DNA from: Streptomyces fradiae
GTDB taxonomy: Bacteria; Actinomycetota; Actinomycetes; Streptomycetales; Streptomycetaceae
Direction: 5' to 3'
Assembly: GCF_041270065.1 (NCBI RefSeq)
Contig: NZ_CP065958.1
Span: 7,812,001-7,876,000 of the forward strand
DNA length: 64,000 nt
In this document: positions 1 to 7,790 of the stretch, one piece after another
Numbering within the stretch: the stretch's first letter is position 1
Layout: every line of letters starts with the position of its first letter
The notes under the pieces: generated by a model
Databases searched by the model: none
Told to the model about the DNA's origin: nothing
The model's input: the letters and a program-made list of their open reading frames with translations, nothing else
Program-made: the position numbers and the translations under genes

Positions 1-806
1 ACGCCCGCCAGGTCGTCGACGGCTCCCTCCGCCGTCGTGCCGACCGTGACGACCACCGCGGCGATGGGCCGTCCGGCCGCGATCAGCCGCTCGACACGGG
101 CCCGGAGGTCCGTGAGATCCATGCGGTGGTGCCGGTCGACGCCCACCTGCTCGACCCGGTCCTCGGCGAAGCCCAGGAGGTCGGCGGCCTTGGCCCACGC
201 GTAGTGCGCGGTGCGGCCGACGAGCAGCGCCGCGTTCCCGGCCGGCGCCCGGAGCCGTCGTACCTCGTGCAGTGCGCCTCGCGCCGCCAGCCGCTCGACG
301 AGGTCCAGGACGGACGGCACCGGGAGGTTGGCCAGACGTGCGGGGGACACGTCCGCGAGGAGGTCGCGGCCGGCCGGGTGGCGTGCGGCGGCGGGCGCGA
401 GCGCGGTCAGGTTGCGGGCGATCCACAGCGCCTCGTACCCGGCGGCGTGCGCCCCCGAGCACAGATGGGCCCAGCCGCTGCCGGGCGCGTGCCCGACCAG
501 CCGGCACAGGTCGTCCGCGACCTCGTACTCCAGCTCCGTGGTCACGGGCGAGGTCTCGGGCGCGATGTTGTTGGGGTTGTAGAGCAGGGCGCACAGATAG
601 GCCAGCGTGACGGCGACCGGGGTGTCCCCGGTCATGTGGGCGAGGTAGCCGGGCGCGGGCCAGGGCGTCGACCGCTCGGCCATGCGGCGGGAGAGGTCCC
701 GCAACAGGGCCCGTACGCCCTCGTCGGCGCGGACCGGAGCACCGCCGACGGACCGGTGCCAGCGCAGGTAGTCGCGGACCAGTTCGGCCGCGATCCGCTC
801 CGTCAC
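1..806 (-). CDS. Group II PLP-dependent decarboxylase, N-terminal part (runs off window)
   Basis: Reads leftward from a GTG at 806 and is still open at position 1, so about 268 N-terminal residues are visible. The segment LLYNPNNIAPETSPVTTELE is the hallmark of group II amino-acid decarboxylases (aromatic-L-amino-acid, tyrosine and diaminobutyrate types), and VVVTVGTTAEGAVDDLAGV matches the G-T-T-x-x-G-x-x-D-D stretch close to the PLP site. The catalytic lysine lies outside the window. The GTG overlaps the stop of the cupin-HDO gene (GTGA), so the two are translationally coupled. The likely role is decarboxylation of an amino acid or amino-acid-like intermediate made by the two upstream genes. 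The substrate cannot be read from sequence. Confidence 0.85.
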   Translation of the reverse strand, partial: MTERIAAELVRDYLRWHRSVGGAPVRADEGVRALLRDLSRRMAERSTPWPAPGYLAHMTGDTPVAVTLAYLCALLYNPNNIAPETSPVTTELEYEVADDLCRLVGHAPGSGWAHLCSGAHAAGYEALWIARNLTALAPAAARHPAGRDLLADVSPARLANLPVPSVLDLVERLAARGALHEVRRLRAPAGNAALLVGRTAHYAWAKAADLLGFAEDRVEQVGVDRHHRMDLTDLRARVERLIAAGRPIAAVVVTVGTTAEGAVDDLAG

Positions 807-1918
807 CGCAGGATGTGGGCGGCGATGCGGTCGTGGGCCAACTCCAGCTGGTCCCAGGCGCGTTCGCAGATCCGCAGCAACTCCGGGAACTCGTCGGCCG
901 ACAGCGTGCGCAGATGGTCGCGGCCGAGGGCGCTGTGGTCCTCGTCGACGGCGGCGTGCAGGTCGAAGTAGGAGTCCTCGGGCCTTCCGGCATGCGGGAA
1001 GGCGACGCGCGTGCGGTCGCCGAAGACCTCGCAGCTGGACTCCACCACCATGTGCACGATGACGATCCTGGCCGCTTCGCCCGCGCGGAGCATCTGGCCG
1101 ACGAACCAGTTTCCCGCCGCCTCCAGGATCGGGTCGTAGACCTCCTCCGTGACACCGTGGCGCTCCCGCAGCAGGACGTCGTGTCCGAACTCCTCGCGCA
1201 GGTGGCCGGCGTAGAGCTCGCTGAGACGGGGGTCGGCGCAGAACGCCTGGCGGGCGTAGAGCATCCGCTGGAAGGCGCGGGACCAGACATAGAGGGCGGA
1301 CAGGAAGCGGGCGCGGGCGGCCGGGTCGCGTGCCACGGTCCCGTCGTCGAAGGGTGTGAAGAGCCGGTGGGAGGAGTAGCGGCGCAGCCGCTCGGAGTTG
1401 AGCCGCTCCAGCTCCTCATAACCCGACGACGACGCCTGCCCCGTCCCCGCGAAGCGGACCCGGGCGCGCCCCTCGTCCTCGTAAAGACCCGCTCCCTCGA
1501 ACTGCACCGAAAGCCCGTGGAAGACCTCGCCCGGTCCGGTCTCGAACCCGTGCCGGGCACCGGCCGGCACACACACCGTGTCGCCCTCCCGCAGCAGCTG
1601 CTCCTGGTCACCGATCAGGCGGACGCTGCCACGGCAGACCAGGATCATCGACGTGACGGGGTGTTCGTGGACGTCGAGCCGCTCCCCGTCGTGCAGACGT
1701 ACCCAGGCGAGCGAGAAACGGCCGTGCTCGGGAAGGAACCGGGCCAGGTCCTCGTGTCGCCGGAAGTCCCGCTGCTCACCGAGGAGATGGCGCTCTCCGG
1801 CGATGTCGACGGACGTGATGGCCCGGATGTCGCAGCGGGCGACGGTGAAGGGCGCAGGGCACTCCTGAGCCGGGTGCGGCAGCGCGTCGGTACGGGGCAG
1901 GGAGAGCTGGTCGGTCAT
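803..1918 (-). CDS. Cupin / heme-oxygenase-like di-iron oxidase (HDO) fusion protein
   Basis: 371 residues. Residues about 30-140 form a cupin barrel with H84-x-H86 and H123, but the usual acidic ligand after HxH is missing. Residues about 170-370 are helical and carry the HDO iron-ligand pattern: E243-F-G-H246, E293 on a middle helix, and H321-x3-D325-x2-H328. The last motif matches the SznF/UndA type. Known HDOs cleave C-C bonds or oxidise nitrogen; SznF has an HDO followed by a cupin, the reverse order. The ATG has AAGGA 5 nt upstream. It sits 15 nt after the aminotransferase stop and overlaps the decarboxylase start, so all three form one operon. HDO-fold membership is well supported; the reaction is unknown (N-oxygenation or oxidative C-C cleavage are inferences). 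Confidence 0.82.
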   Translation of the reverse strand: MTDQLSLPRTDALPHPAQECPAPFTVARCDIRAITSVDIAGERHLLGEQRDFRRHEDLARFLPEHGRFSLAWVRLHDGERLDVHEHPVTSMILVCRGSVRLIGDQEQLLREGDTVCVPAGARHGFETGPGEVFHGLSVQFEGAGLYEDEGRARVRFAGTGQASSSGYEELERLNSERLRRYSSHRLFTPFDDGTVARDPAARARFLSALYVWSRAFQRMLYARQAFCADPRLSELYAGHLREEFGHDVLLRERHGVTEEVYDPILEAAGNWFVGQMLRAGEAARIVIVHMVVESSCEVFGDRTRVAFPHAGRPEDSYFDLHAAVDEDHSALGRDHLRTLSADEFPELLRICERAWDQLELAHDRIAAHILR

Positions 1919-1933
1919 GGTGTCCTTCGTCTC

Positions 1934-3004
1934 TTACGGGGCGGGGTGCGGGGACGCGAGCGCGGCGACCAGGTGGCGGTTCTCGTCCGGGCGGCCGACC
2001 GAGATCCGCACGTGCTCGCGCAGGCCGTCCGGTTCGACGACGGCAGCGAGCCGGGCGCGGGCCAGTGCGGCGGCCACCCGGGCGGTGTCCGTGACGTGGG
2101 CGGTGACGAATCCGGCGTCGGCCGCGACGTGCGTGACGAACGGGGAGCGTGCCAGAGCCGCCGCCAGCCGATCGCGTTCGGCGACGAAGAGCGAGATCCT
2201 GCGGCCCAGTTCGGCGGGGCGGGACAGTTCGGCGAGGGCGCGGTCGACCACCTCGCAGGGCACGGGGAAGGGCGCCTGCGCGCTGCGCAGGGCGGTGACG
2301 GGGGCCGGGTCGGCGAGGATCGCGCCGAGCCGCAGGCCGGCCATGCCGAGTCCCTTGGACAGGGAGCGCAGCACGAGGAGCCGGGGGTGGGCGGGGATAC
2401 GGTGCCGGTGGGAGGGCCCGGGTGCCACCTCCGCGTACGTCTCGTCGATGACGACCAGACCGGGGAAGCCGTCGAGGAGCGCGGCGACGTCGCTCCCGCG
2501 CAGCCGGGTACCGGTCGGGTTGCCCGGGTCGCAGAGGAGGATGCCCTTGACGGGCAGACCCAGCAGGCCCGCCACGTCGAGCCGGTCATGGCGGGTGCCG
2601 CGCAGCGGCACGTGGTGGCGGGGGAGACCGTGCAGGGCAGCGAGGCGGTCGAAGAAGCCGAAGACCGGCGGGGTGGTCGCGACGGCGTCGACGCCCGGTT
2701 CGAAGAAGGTGCGCAGGACCAGTTCCAGGGCGTCGACCGCGCCCCGGGTGAGGACGACGTGCCCGGGCTCCTGCGCGCCGGCCCGGCCGTCGGGGGAGGG
2801 GTCGAGCTGGTCGAGGGCGGCGAGGTAGGCGGCGGCCAGCGGGTCGAGGCCGGTGTCGGGATAGCGGAAGCAGTCGCCGCCGAAGGTGTTCTCGTTGAAG
2901 CGGAGGTTCACCTCGCCGCGATGCTCCGGGCGGGGCGAGAAGGGGCCGGCGGGCGGCAGGGCCCGGACGACGGGCCGCACGAGATCACGGATGTCAGCGC
3001 ACAA
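1934..3004 (-). CDS. HisC-like fold-type I aminotransferase
   Basis: 356 residues with a full set of class I/II (HisC-type) aminotransferase marks: RFNENTFG near residue 35, DPGNPTG ending at 165, VIDETY with D187, the PLP lysine K217 in SLSKGLG, and HVRISVGR near the C-terminus for carboxylate binding. It probably transaminates a 2-oxo acid, amino acid or imidazole-acetol-phosphate-like substrate. There is no his operon here, and it is the first gene of the operon with the cupin-HDO and the decarboxylase, which suggests natural-product or specialised amino-acid chemistry rather than histidine synthesis. The start chosen is TTG at 3004, because no ATG or GTG lies close; a GAAGAGAG stretch lies about 9-16 nt upstream. 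Confidence 0.85.
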   Translation of the reverse strand: MCADIRDLVRPVVRALPPAGPFSPRPEHRGEVNLRFNENTFGGDCFRYPDTGLDPLAAAYLAALDQLDPSPDGRAGAQEPGHVVLTRGAVDALELVLRTFFEPGVDAVATTPPVFGFFDRLAALHGLPRHHVPLRGTRHDRLDVAGLLGLPVKGILLCDPGNPTGTRLRGSDVAALLDGFPGLVVIDETYAEVAPGPSHRHRIPAHPRLLVLRSLSKGLGMAGLRLGAILADPAPVTALRSAQAPFPVPCEVVDRALAELSRPAELGRRISLFVAERDRLAAALARSPFVTHVAADAGFVTAHVTDTARVAAALARARLAAVVEPDGLREHVRISVGRPDENRHLVAALASPHPAP

Positions 3005-3072
3005 AGGGTGATTCTCTCTTCTGGTTCCCGGCCGGGGGCGTCCTGTTCAGGGGAGCTGTTCCTGGACCCGGA

Positions 3073-3105
3073 GAGAGCCGAACGGCGGCCGTCCGCCCGG
3101 CTCTC
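3073..3105 (-). terminator. Hairpin between EF-hand gene and aminotransferase operon
   Basis: An 8-bp perfect inverted repeat (GAGAGCCG / CGGCTCTC, arms 3073-3080 and 3098-3105) with a GC-rich 17-nt loop. It lies 45 nt downstream of the EF-hand stop on the minus strand, so it may terminate that transcript before the aminotransferase operon. There is no T-tract, as is common in Streptomyces. Confidence 0.4.
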
Positions 3106-3150
3106 CCCGAAACGCCCTCCGGGCGTGGTCACCCGGTGGCCGCGGACGGG

Positions 3151-3678
3151 TCAGAACTTGCCGAGCGCCCAGTTCCCGCCGGCCGACGGGTTGTCGCTGC
3201 GGTAGAACTCCTCGACGCCGCGCTGGTACTCGTCGCGGCTGATGTAGCCGTCACCGTCGCGGTCGAGGTGCTCGAACCCGGCCATGCTGTCCTTCTGCGG
3301 GATGCCGATGCTCTGGTCCATCCGCGTCCACTCGGCCTGGCTGATCCGGCCGTCACCGTCGCGGTCGACGACGTCGAAGGACAGCCGGCCGAGCTTGACG
3401 GCCTCGTTCATCACCTGGTTGATGTCGGCCGCGCTGATGAACTCGTCCCGGCTGATCCGCTGGTCCCCGTCCGTGTCGAGGGCCTTGCGCAGCGCCTGCC
3501 AGACCCGCTCGGCCTCCGAGTGGAAGGCCTGGGCCTGCGGGGTTCCCATGGCGCCCGCCGACTCGGTGATCCTTTCGGCGAAAGCGACGAGGTCCTGCTG
3601 CTCGATGAACCCGTTGTGGTCCATGTCGAGCAGTTCGAAATGACGCTGGAGCTTTCGCTCCTGCACGTCCGATGACAT
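3151..3678 (-). CDS. EF-hand calcium-binding protein (calerythrin-like)
   Basis: 175 residues with four EF-hand-like segments in order: DMDHNGFIEQQDL (about 17-29), DTDGDQRISRDEF (about 67-79), DRDGDGRISQAEW (about 105-117) and DRDGDGYISRDEY (about 141-153). Three to four loops keep acidic residues at positions 1, 3, 5 and 12, so Ca2+ binding is expected. The size and arrangement match calerythrin-type cytosolic calcium buffers or sensors of actinomycetes. The start is the ATG at 3678, with a near-perfect AGGAGG 8 nt upstream. An upstream in-frame ATG at 3765 has no comparable site and would overlap the promoter. It is monocistronic or weakly linked to the operon downstream. Confidence 0.9.
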   Translation of the reverse strand: MSSDVQERKLQRHFELLDMDHNGFIEQQDLVAFAERITESAGAMGTPQAQAFHSEAERVWQALRKALDTDGDQRISRDEFISAADINQVMNEAVKLGRLSFDVVDRDGDGRISQAEWTRMDQSIGIPQKDSMAGFEHLDRDGDGYISRDEYQRGVEEFYRSDNPSAGGNWALGKF

Positions 3679-3710
3679 GAAATTCCTCCTTCTTGGTGAG
3701 TAACCGACCA

Positions 3711-3765
3711 GGAGCACGAATTTATGCTCCGACTTCATCATTTGGAGATGCTTTCCCCCTGTCAA
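3711..3765 (-). promoter_or_regulatory. Promoter and leader hairpin of the EF-hand gene
   Basis: On the minus strand a TTGACA -35 box (3765-3760) is followed after 17 nt by an AATGAT -10-like box (3742-3737). The transcribed leader then holds a 6-bp inverted repeat (GGAGCA / TGCTCC, 3711-3730, 8-nt loop) about 30 nt before the ATG. The pocket is more AT-rich than its surroundings. The -35 match is exact; the -10 is weak. Confidence 0.5.
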
Positions 3766-3848
3766 GAATCGTCCGTCTTACGGCAGATACCCCCGACAAG
3801 CATTTTCCCCAATGAAATGAAGAACTGTTTTCCGCGGGTTCCGTGCGG

Positions 3849-4962
3849 TCACGGCCCGGCGGTGGTACCCGGCGGTAGCGGGAGTACGTGAACGGCGTCG
3901 GGGTTCGCCCCCGAGGGCGGATCCGGGATCTCGTAGAGGCCCGGGGCGGCCGCGATCTGCCGGGGAGCCTGTCCGGCGCCCGGCTCCGCGGCGCGCCGCG
4001 TCCGGGGACCGGGCTGCGGGTCGGCGGCGTTCTTGGAGGGCCGCAGCCCGATGCACTTGCCGTAGTCCGTGAAGGTCTGGGCTGTCAAGGAGCTGGCGTT
4101 CGTGGTGGAGGGGCTGTTCACGGTGACGTTCTGGACCGTGGCGGCGCCCGCGGTGTCGTTGACGCGGAGCGTGCCCTGGGTGCGGACCATGGCGTTCTGG
4201 GCCCCGAGGGTGAGGACGTCCTTGGGCTTGAGGGTGATGGTGTACATCATCCGCTCCTGCACCGTCTGGGTGAGCTCCCGGCCGGCCAGTTGACGGAACG
4301 CGGCGGCGAACGCGTCCTTGACGCCGACGTGCAGTTCGTCGTGGCCGGTGACCGATCCCCTGGCGGACGAGGCCACTTCCGTCTGGGTCTGGGCCTGGTT
4401 CTGCGTCTGGCTCGTGGTCTCGTTGGTCGTTTCCGTGAACTTGTGCGTCTCGGTGTTCGGGCCCTTGTCCTTGGGCGCGGTGTGGTCGATCGTGCCGTTC
4501 TTGGAAGTGGACTGATCCCGCTGTGTTCCCGTCACGGTCGTGGTGCCCGTGTTCTGCAGCTTGGCCGACTCGGTGTGCTCCGCGAGGTTTTCACCCCAGA
4601 CCGTCTTGTCGACGGTTCCCTCGTGAGTCCAGGAACCGGAGATCTCTCCCTCGATGTTGTCGGTGGTGGACGAGGCGAGAGTCACCTCGCGCTCGACCAC
4701 CATGTCGGCATTCGAGCAGTTGACGATCGCGCTGCCGACGTTGGTGACGGCGCTGAGGTACTCGGTGGGCCCCTGCGCGATCCGGAAGTCGCAATGGGCG
4801 GCCCCTTTGCAGGACTTCAGCACGTCCTTCACCGGGACGGGGGCGCCATTGCGAGTCGCCGTCGCGACCGGCATGGCATCACCGTCGGGGAGCGGAACCG
4901 GGGGCGGCGCGGCGGTGGACGGGTGCGCGGCGGCGACGGCGGTGGCCAGGGCGAGGACCGCA
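3849..4962 (-). CDS. Secreted Thr/Ser-rich protein, 5' end lost at a junction
   Basis: About 370 codons are readable. They begin with a signal-peptide-like hydrophobic stretch (VLALATAVAAAHPSTAA) and continue with a Thr/Ser/Asn-rich beta-type sequence containing alternating polar stretches (for example TETTNETTSQTQNQAQTQTE) and a Pro-rich tail. Cysteines occur at SCKGAAHC, VNCSN and KCIG. No start codon precedes the signal peptide: upstream of about 4962 the frame runs antisense into an RCC1-repeat fragment. This indicates a recombination scar that removed the start and n-region. The pattern loosely recalls aerolysin/ETX-MTX2-type beta-pore-forming proteins, but that is only an impression. 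It is probably non-functional unless an unusual upstream start is used. Confidence 0.5.
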
Positions 4963-5210
4963 CCACGCCCGTCCCCATCGACAAGCTCAAAGGCACCAAG
5001 AGCATCGCCGGCGGTTACGACTTCACCCTCGCCGCCCAGCCCGACAGCTCCGTGCTGACTCTCGGCAACAACGACTACTACCAACTCGGTGACGGCACCA
5101 ACACCGCCACCACCTCTCGGGACCACACACCGGTCACCGCGCTGCCCGCCAACAGCGGCATCACCCGCGTCGCGACCACGACCGCCGGCAGATCCGCCTT
5201 CGCCTACTGA
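4962..5210 (+). pseudogene. C-terminal fragment of an RCC1-repeat (beta-propeller) protein
   Basis: The plus-strand frame ending at 5210 encodes about 82 residues with classic RCC1 spacing: TTPVPIDKLKG, SIAGGYDFTLA, VLTLGNNDYYQLGDGTN, then a last strand ending RSAFAY and a stop. RCC1 proteins need about seven such repeats, and only one and a half remain. There is no start, and the fragment butts head-on against the truncated minus-strand secreted gene. It is therefore a remnant left by a deletion or rearrangement. Confidence 0.75.
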
Positions 5211-5346
5211 CCGGGCGCGGGGCCCGACGCGTACCCCACACGGGTGGCCCGCTCGCGTCGCAGGAGCGGCAGGCCGGGGCGGCCCGCATCCTTGGGCGGG
5301 CGGGTACCGCAGGGGACCCGCCGCTCGGTCGAGGAGGCGATGGTCC

Positions 5347-6372
5347 GTGGTGGAAGCGTGCGACGAGTGGAGTCCCCTCCGTGAGGTCGTGGTCGGTACG
5401 GCATACGGGGCGGTGTTCCCGGCAGAGGACCGGCGCATGGTGGAGGCGACGATGCCCGCCGAGCACTGGGACGCCTTCCGACCGGGGCACGCCTATCCAC
5501 CCGATGTGGTCCTGGAGGCGGATCGGGAGCTTCAGGGGCTCGCCGAGCTGCTGGAGCGGATGGGGTGCCTCGTGCGGCGGCCGCGGCGCGTGCCGTGGGC
5601 GGGGCTGGCCGGATACTGCGCGGCGATGCCCAGGGACGCGCTGCTGGTGATGGGTGACCGCGTCATCGAGGCGCCGATGGCGTGGCGCAGCCGCCGCCAC
5701 GAGCTGCTCGCCTACTGGCCTCTCGTTCAGGAGTGGCGTCGCACCGGTGCGCGCTGGATGCCGTCCGGGGTGGACCTCGACGTGAATCCCGTACGGGAGG
5801 GCCCGGTGATCGAGGACAGCTGGGTGATCGGGGAGGCGCGACCGGCCTGGGATGCCGCCGATTTCCTGCGCCTGGGGCCGCGGACCGTCGTCGGGCAGCT
5901 CAGCCACGTCACCAACCGGTCCGGCGTCGAGCACCTGCGCCAGCGCCTCGGGCCCGATGTCGCGGTCCATCTCCTGCGCCCGAGAGACCGGCACGCGATG
6001 CACATCGACGCGACGCTGTGCCCGCTGAGTGAGCGCCTCGCCCTGTACAACCCGGAGCGGATCGATCCGGGCGATCTTGCGCGGACCCCGCTGGCTGATT
6101 GGGAGCTGGTCCCCGCTCCCTGGCCGGATCCCACGCCCGGTCCGCCGCTGTACATGACCAGCGCCTGGCTGAACATGAACCTGCTCGTGGTCGACGACCG
6201 GCACGTGGTCGTCGAGGCCGAGGACGTGAAGGTCCAAGAGCTGCTGGCCGCCCTGGGGTTCACCCCGCTGCCGTGTCCCTTCCGCCATGTCCAGGCCCTC
6301 GGCGGTTCCTTCCACTGCGCCACCCTCGACGTCCGCCGCGACCGGCACCGGACGGGTCGGTCTTCCGGGTGA
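5347..6372 (+). CDS. Amidinotransferase (StrB / glycine amidinotransferase family)
   Basis: 341 residues, close to the 347 of StrB-type enzymes. It opens with EACDEWSPLREVVVG, the family's N-terminal signature. The catalytic residues are present: D169 in DAADFLRLG, H219 in MHIDATLCPL, and the nucleophile C324 in GGSFHCATLDVRR. Enzymes of this family move the amidino group from arginine to glycine, lysine or an aminocyclitol. No streptomycin-type aminocyclitol genes are nearby. The start is GTG 5347, with GAGGAGG 9 nt upstream; the nearby ATG at 5340 is out of frame. The acceptor is unknown. The gene lies 2.3 kb from the cupin-HDO operon on the other strand, and a functional link is speculation. 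Confidence 0.9.
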   Translation: MVEACDEWSPLREVVVGTAYGAVFPAEDRRMVEATMPAEHWDAFRPGHAYPPDVVLEADRELQGLAELLERMGCLVRRPRRVPWAGLAGYCAAMPRDALLVMGDRVIEAPMAWRSRRHELLAYWPLVQEWRRTGARWMPSGVDLDVNPVREGPVIEDSWVIGEARPAWDAADFLRLGPRTVVGQLSHVTNRSGVEHLRQRLGPDVAVHLLRPRDRHAMHIDATLCPLSERLALYNPERIDPGDLARTPLADWELVPAPWPDPTPGPPLYMTSAWLNMNLLVVDDRHVVVEAEDVKVQELLAALGFTPLPCPFRHVQALGGSFHCATLDVRRDRHRTGRSSG

Positions 6373-6844
6373 GGGGCCCCCACCGCGTACACGGGCCGCG
6401 ACAACGCCCACAACATCAACATCGACGCCGTGCGGCGGCCGGGCGAGTCGGGCGAGTACGCCGTGGCCGATACGGCGCCGGCCCGGCGGTTCACTGGCCG
6501 AGGACCCGCAACGACAGCCGTCAACCGGCCGGAGCCGCGCTGCACGGCCGCCGGCACGGTGCTCATCCGGCCGCCCGGTCTAGGCAGTTGTTGCGGTGCT
6601 GGTGGTCGGGGGCTGCTCGGTGGCGCAGTGCAGACACTTGCTCGCCGCCGCGGGCAGGTCTTCCGAGAGGCAGGCGGGGCAGGTCTTGACGGGGTTCCTT
6701 CCTGAGCACCCTTATGCCCGGCAGGGTGGGCACAGCGAGCGCAGTGCTCAGCAGCTAAGCGCAGGCTCGGAGGGAGACAGGGGAGCCACGGCGCGATGAC
6801 GCACGGACGGCCGCAGCCGGGCCGTTCCACCGCCTCACGGGAAC
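6373..6844. other. 470-bp gap with a decayed zinc-ribbon fragment
   Basis: No complete gene was seen. Directly after the amidinotransferase stop the same frame continues open with a protein-like stretch (YTGRDNAHNINIDAVRRPG) that has no start and that I do not recognise. The minus strand holds a zinc-ribbon remnant, listed separately. The rest shows no coding pattern. Confidence 0.5.
6580..6708 (-). pseudogene. Zinc-ribbon tail remnant, MscL C-terminus-like
   Basis: The minus strand reads KTCPACLSEDLPAAASKCLHC and then a Thr/Pro-rich end to TAG at 6580. The two CxxC knuckles, preceded by KT, resemble the C-terminal zinc ribbon of actinobacterial large-conductance mechanosensitive channels. 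The frame closes upstream with TAA at about 6709 and offers no start or membrane segment, so it is at best a 3' remnant. Confidence 0.4.
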
Positions 6845-7633
6845 TCAGCCGTCGATGGCATCGAGCACCACCCGGGTGACCTGCTCGGGATCGTCGGACA
6901 TCGGTGAATGCCCGCAGCCCTGGAGCGAGACGTGCCGGGCGCCCGGCAGCAGTCGTGCCGCCCTGAGCGCCTGGTGGGGCGGGGTCATCAGGTCCCGTGT
7001 GCCCCAGCCGACCGTGACCGGGACCGGGACCTCGGGGGTGAAGGCCCGGAGCCGGTAGGCGTGCGCCGCGCGCCGCGTCGGCTCGAAGCCGGGCGAGCGG
7101 GCCAGGTTGCGCAGCGCGCCCGCGGCTGCCGCCTCGGGGATCCGCCAAGGCCGGGCGACGAGCTGCCAGAAGGCCACGGTGCGCCCGATCGGGTGGCCGG
7201 CGATCCAATGGGGGCGTTCGGCGCAGGCTCGGGCCATGGCATGGGCGACGCGGAGCGAACCCAGCGCGTAGGCGGCCTCGGGGCGCGTCCACAGACCGAT
7301 CGGGGACAGCGCGACGGCGCTCCCGACCGTGCCGCCGCGGGCCAGTTCGAGGGCGACGGCCCCACCCAGGGAGTTCCCCACGACGGGCGGGCGGGTGAGG
7401 CCGGCGCCGGGGAGCCACTCCGCGACGGCGGCGGCCAGCGCCTCGACGGTCGGCGTGGTCCCTTCGGGCAGCGCGGGGCTGTCGCCGAAGCCTGGGAGGT
7501 CGACGGCCACCACCTCGTGCTCGCGGGCGAGGCGCTCCAGGACAGGCCCCCAGCCGTCCCGGTCGAGCTGGAGGACGACCAGCAGGGGCGGCCCGCTGCC
7601 GAGCCGCCGCGATGTCAGTGCCATGTCCGGCAT
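6845..7633 (-). CDS. Alpha/beta-fold hydrolase
   Basis: 262 residues with the alpha/beta-hydrolase core: VVAVDLPGFGDS after strand 4, the nucleophile elbow GNSLGG with S88, an acidic residue in the GTRDLMTPP region, and a late histidine in GCGHSPMSDDP. A lid region (about 115-185) is rich in Trp and Arg. It is probably a cytosolic esterase or hydrolase; the substrate is unknown. Two in-frame ATGs (7633 and 7624) are possible, neither with a clear ribosome site. It is transcribed divergently from the nitronate monooxygenase gene. The nucleophile is Ser, so it is not an OleB-type Asp enzyme. Confidence 0.85.
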   Translation of the reverse strand: MPDMALTSRRLGSGPPLLVVLQLDRDGWGPVLERLAREHEVVAVDLPGFGDSPALPEGTTPTVEALAAAVAEWLPGAGLTRPPVVGNSLGGAVALELARGGTVGSAVALSPIGLWTRPEAAYALGSLRVAHAMARACAERPHWIAGHPIGRTVAFWQLVARPWRIPEAAAAGALRNLARSPGFEPTRRAAHAYRLRAFTPEVPVPVTVGWGTRDLMTPPHQALRAARLLPGARHVSLQGCGHSPMSDDPEQVTRVVLDAIDG

Positions 7634-7790
7634 ATCCGCAGCGTAGGAGGACGGCCCAGGACGCGCACCCGCACACGGAAGCGCGAGTCGGCGTCCGCCC
7701 GAACGGTTCGGCGGGCAGCCGGGAACCCCCACACCTAGGCTGGACAGCGGGAACATCCCTGTCTCGGGGCCCCTCGGGATGGAGGGCGCG

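Noticed and set aside
815..3205. Very long plus-strand open frame opposite the aminotransferase-HDO genes
   Set aside because: It is antisense to three well-supported enzymes, has a low-complexity Gly/Val/Asp/Glu composition typical of reverse-complement GC-rich coding DNA, and shows no domain.
6845..7633. Alpha/beta hydrolase as the missing OleB of the ole-like operon
   Set aside because: Its nucleophile is Ser (GNSLGG), while OleB enzymes use Asp, and it lies 12 kb away on the other strand.
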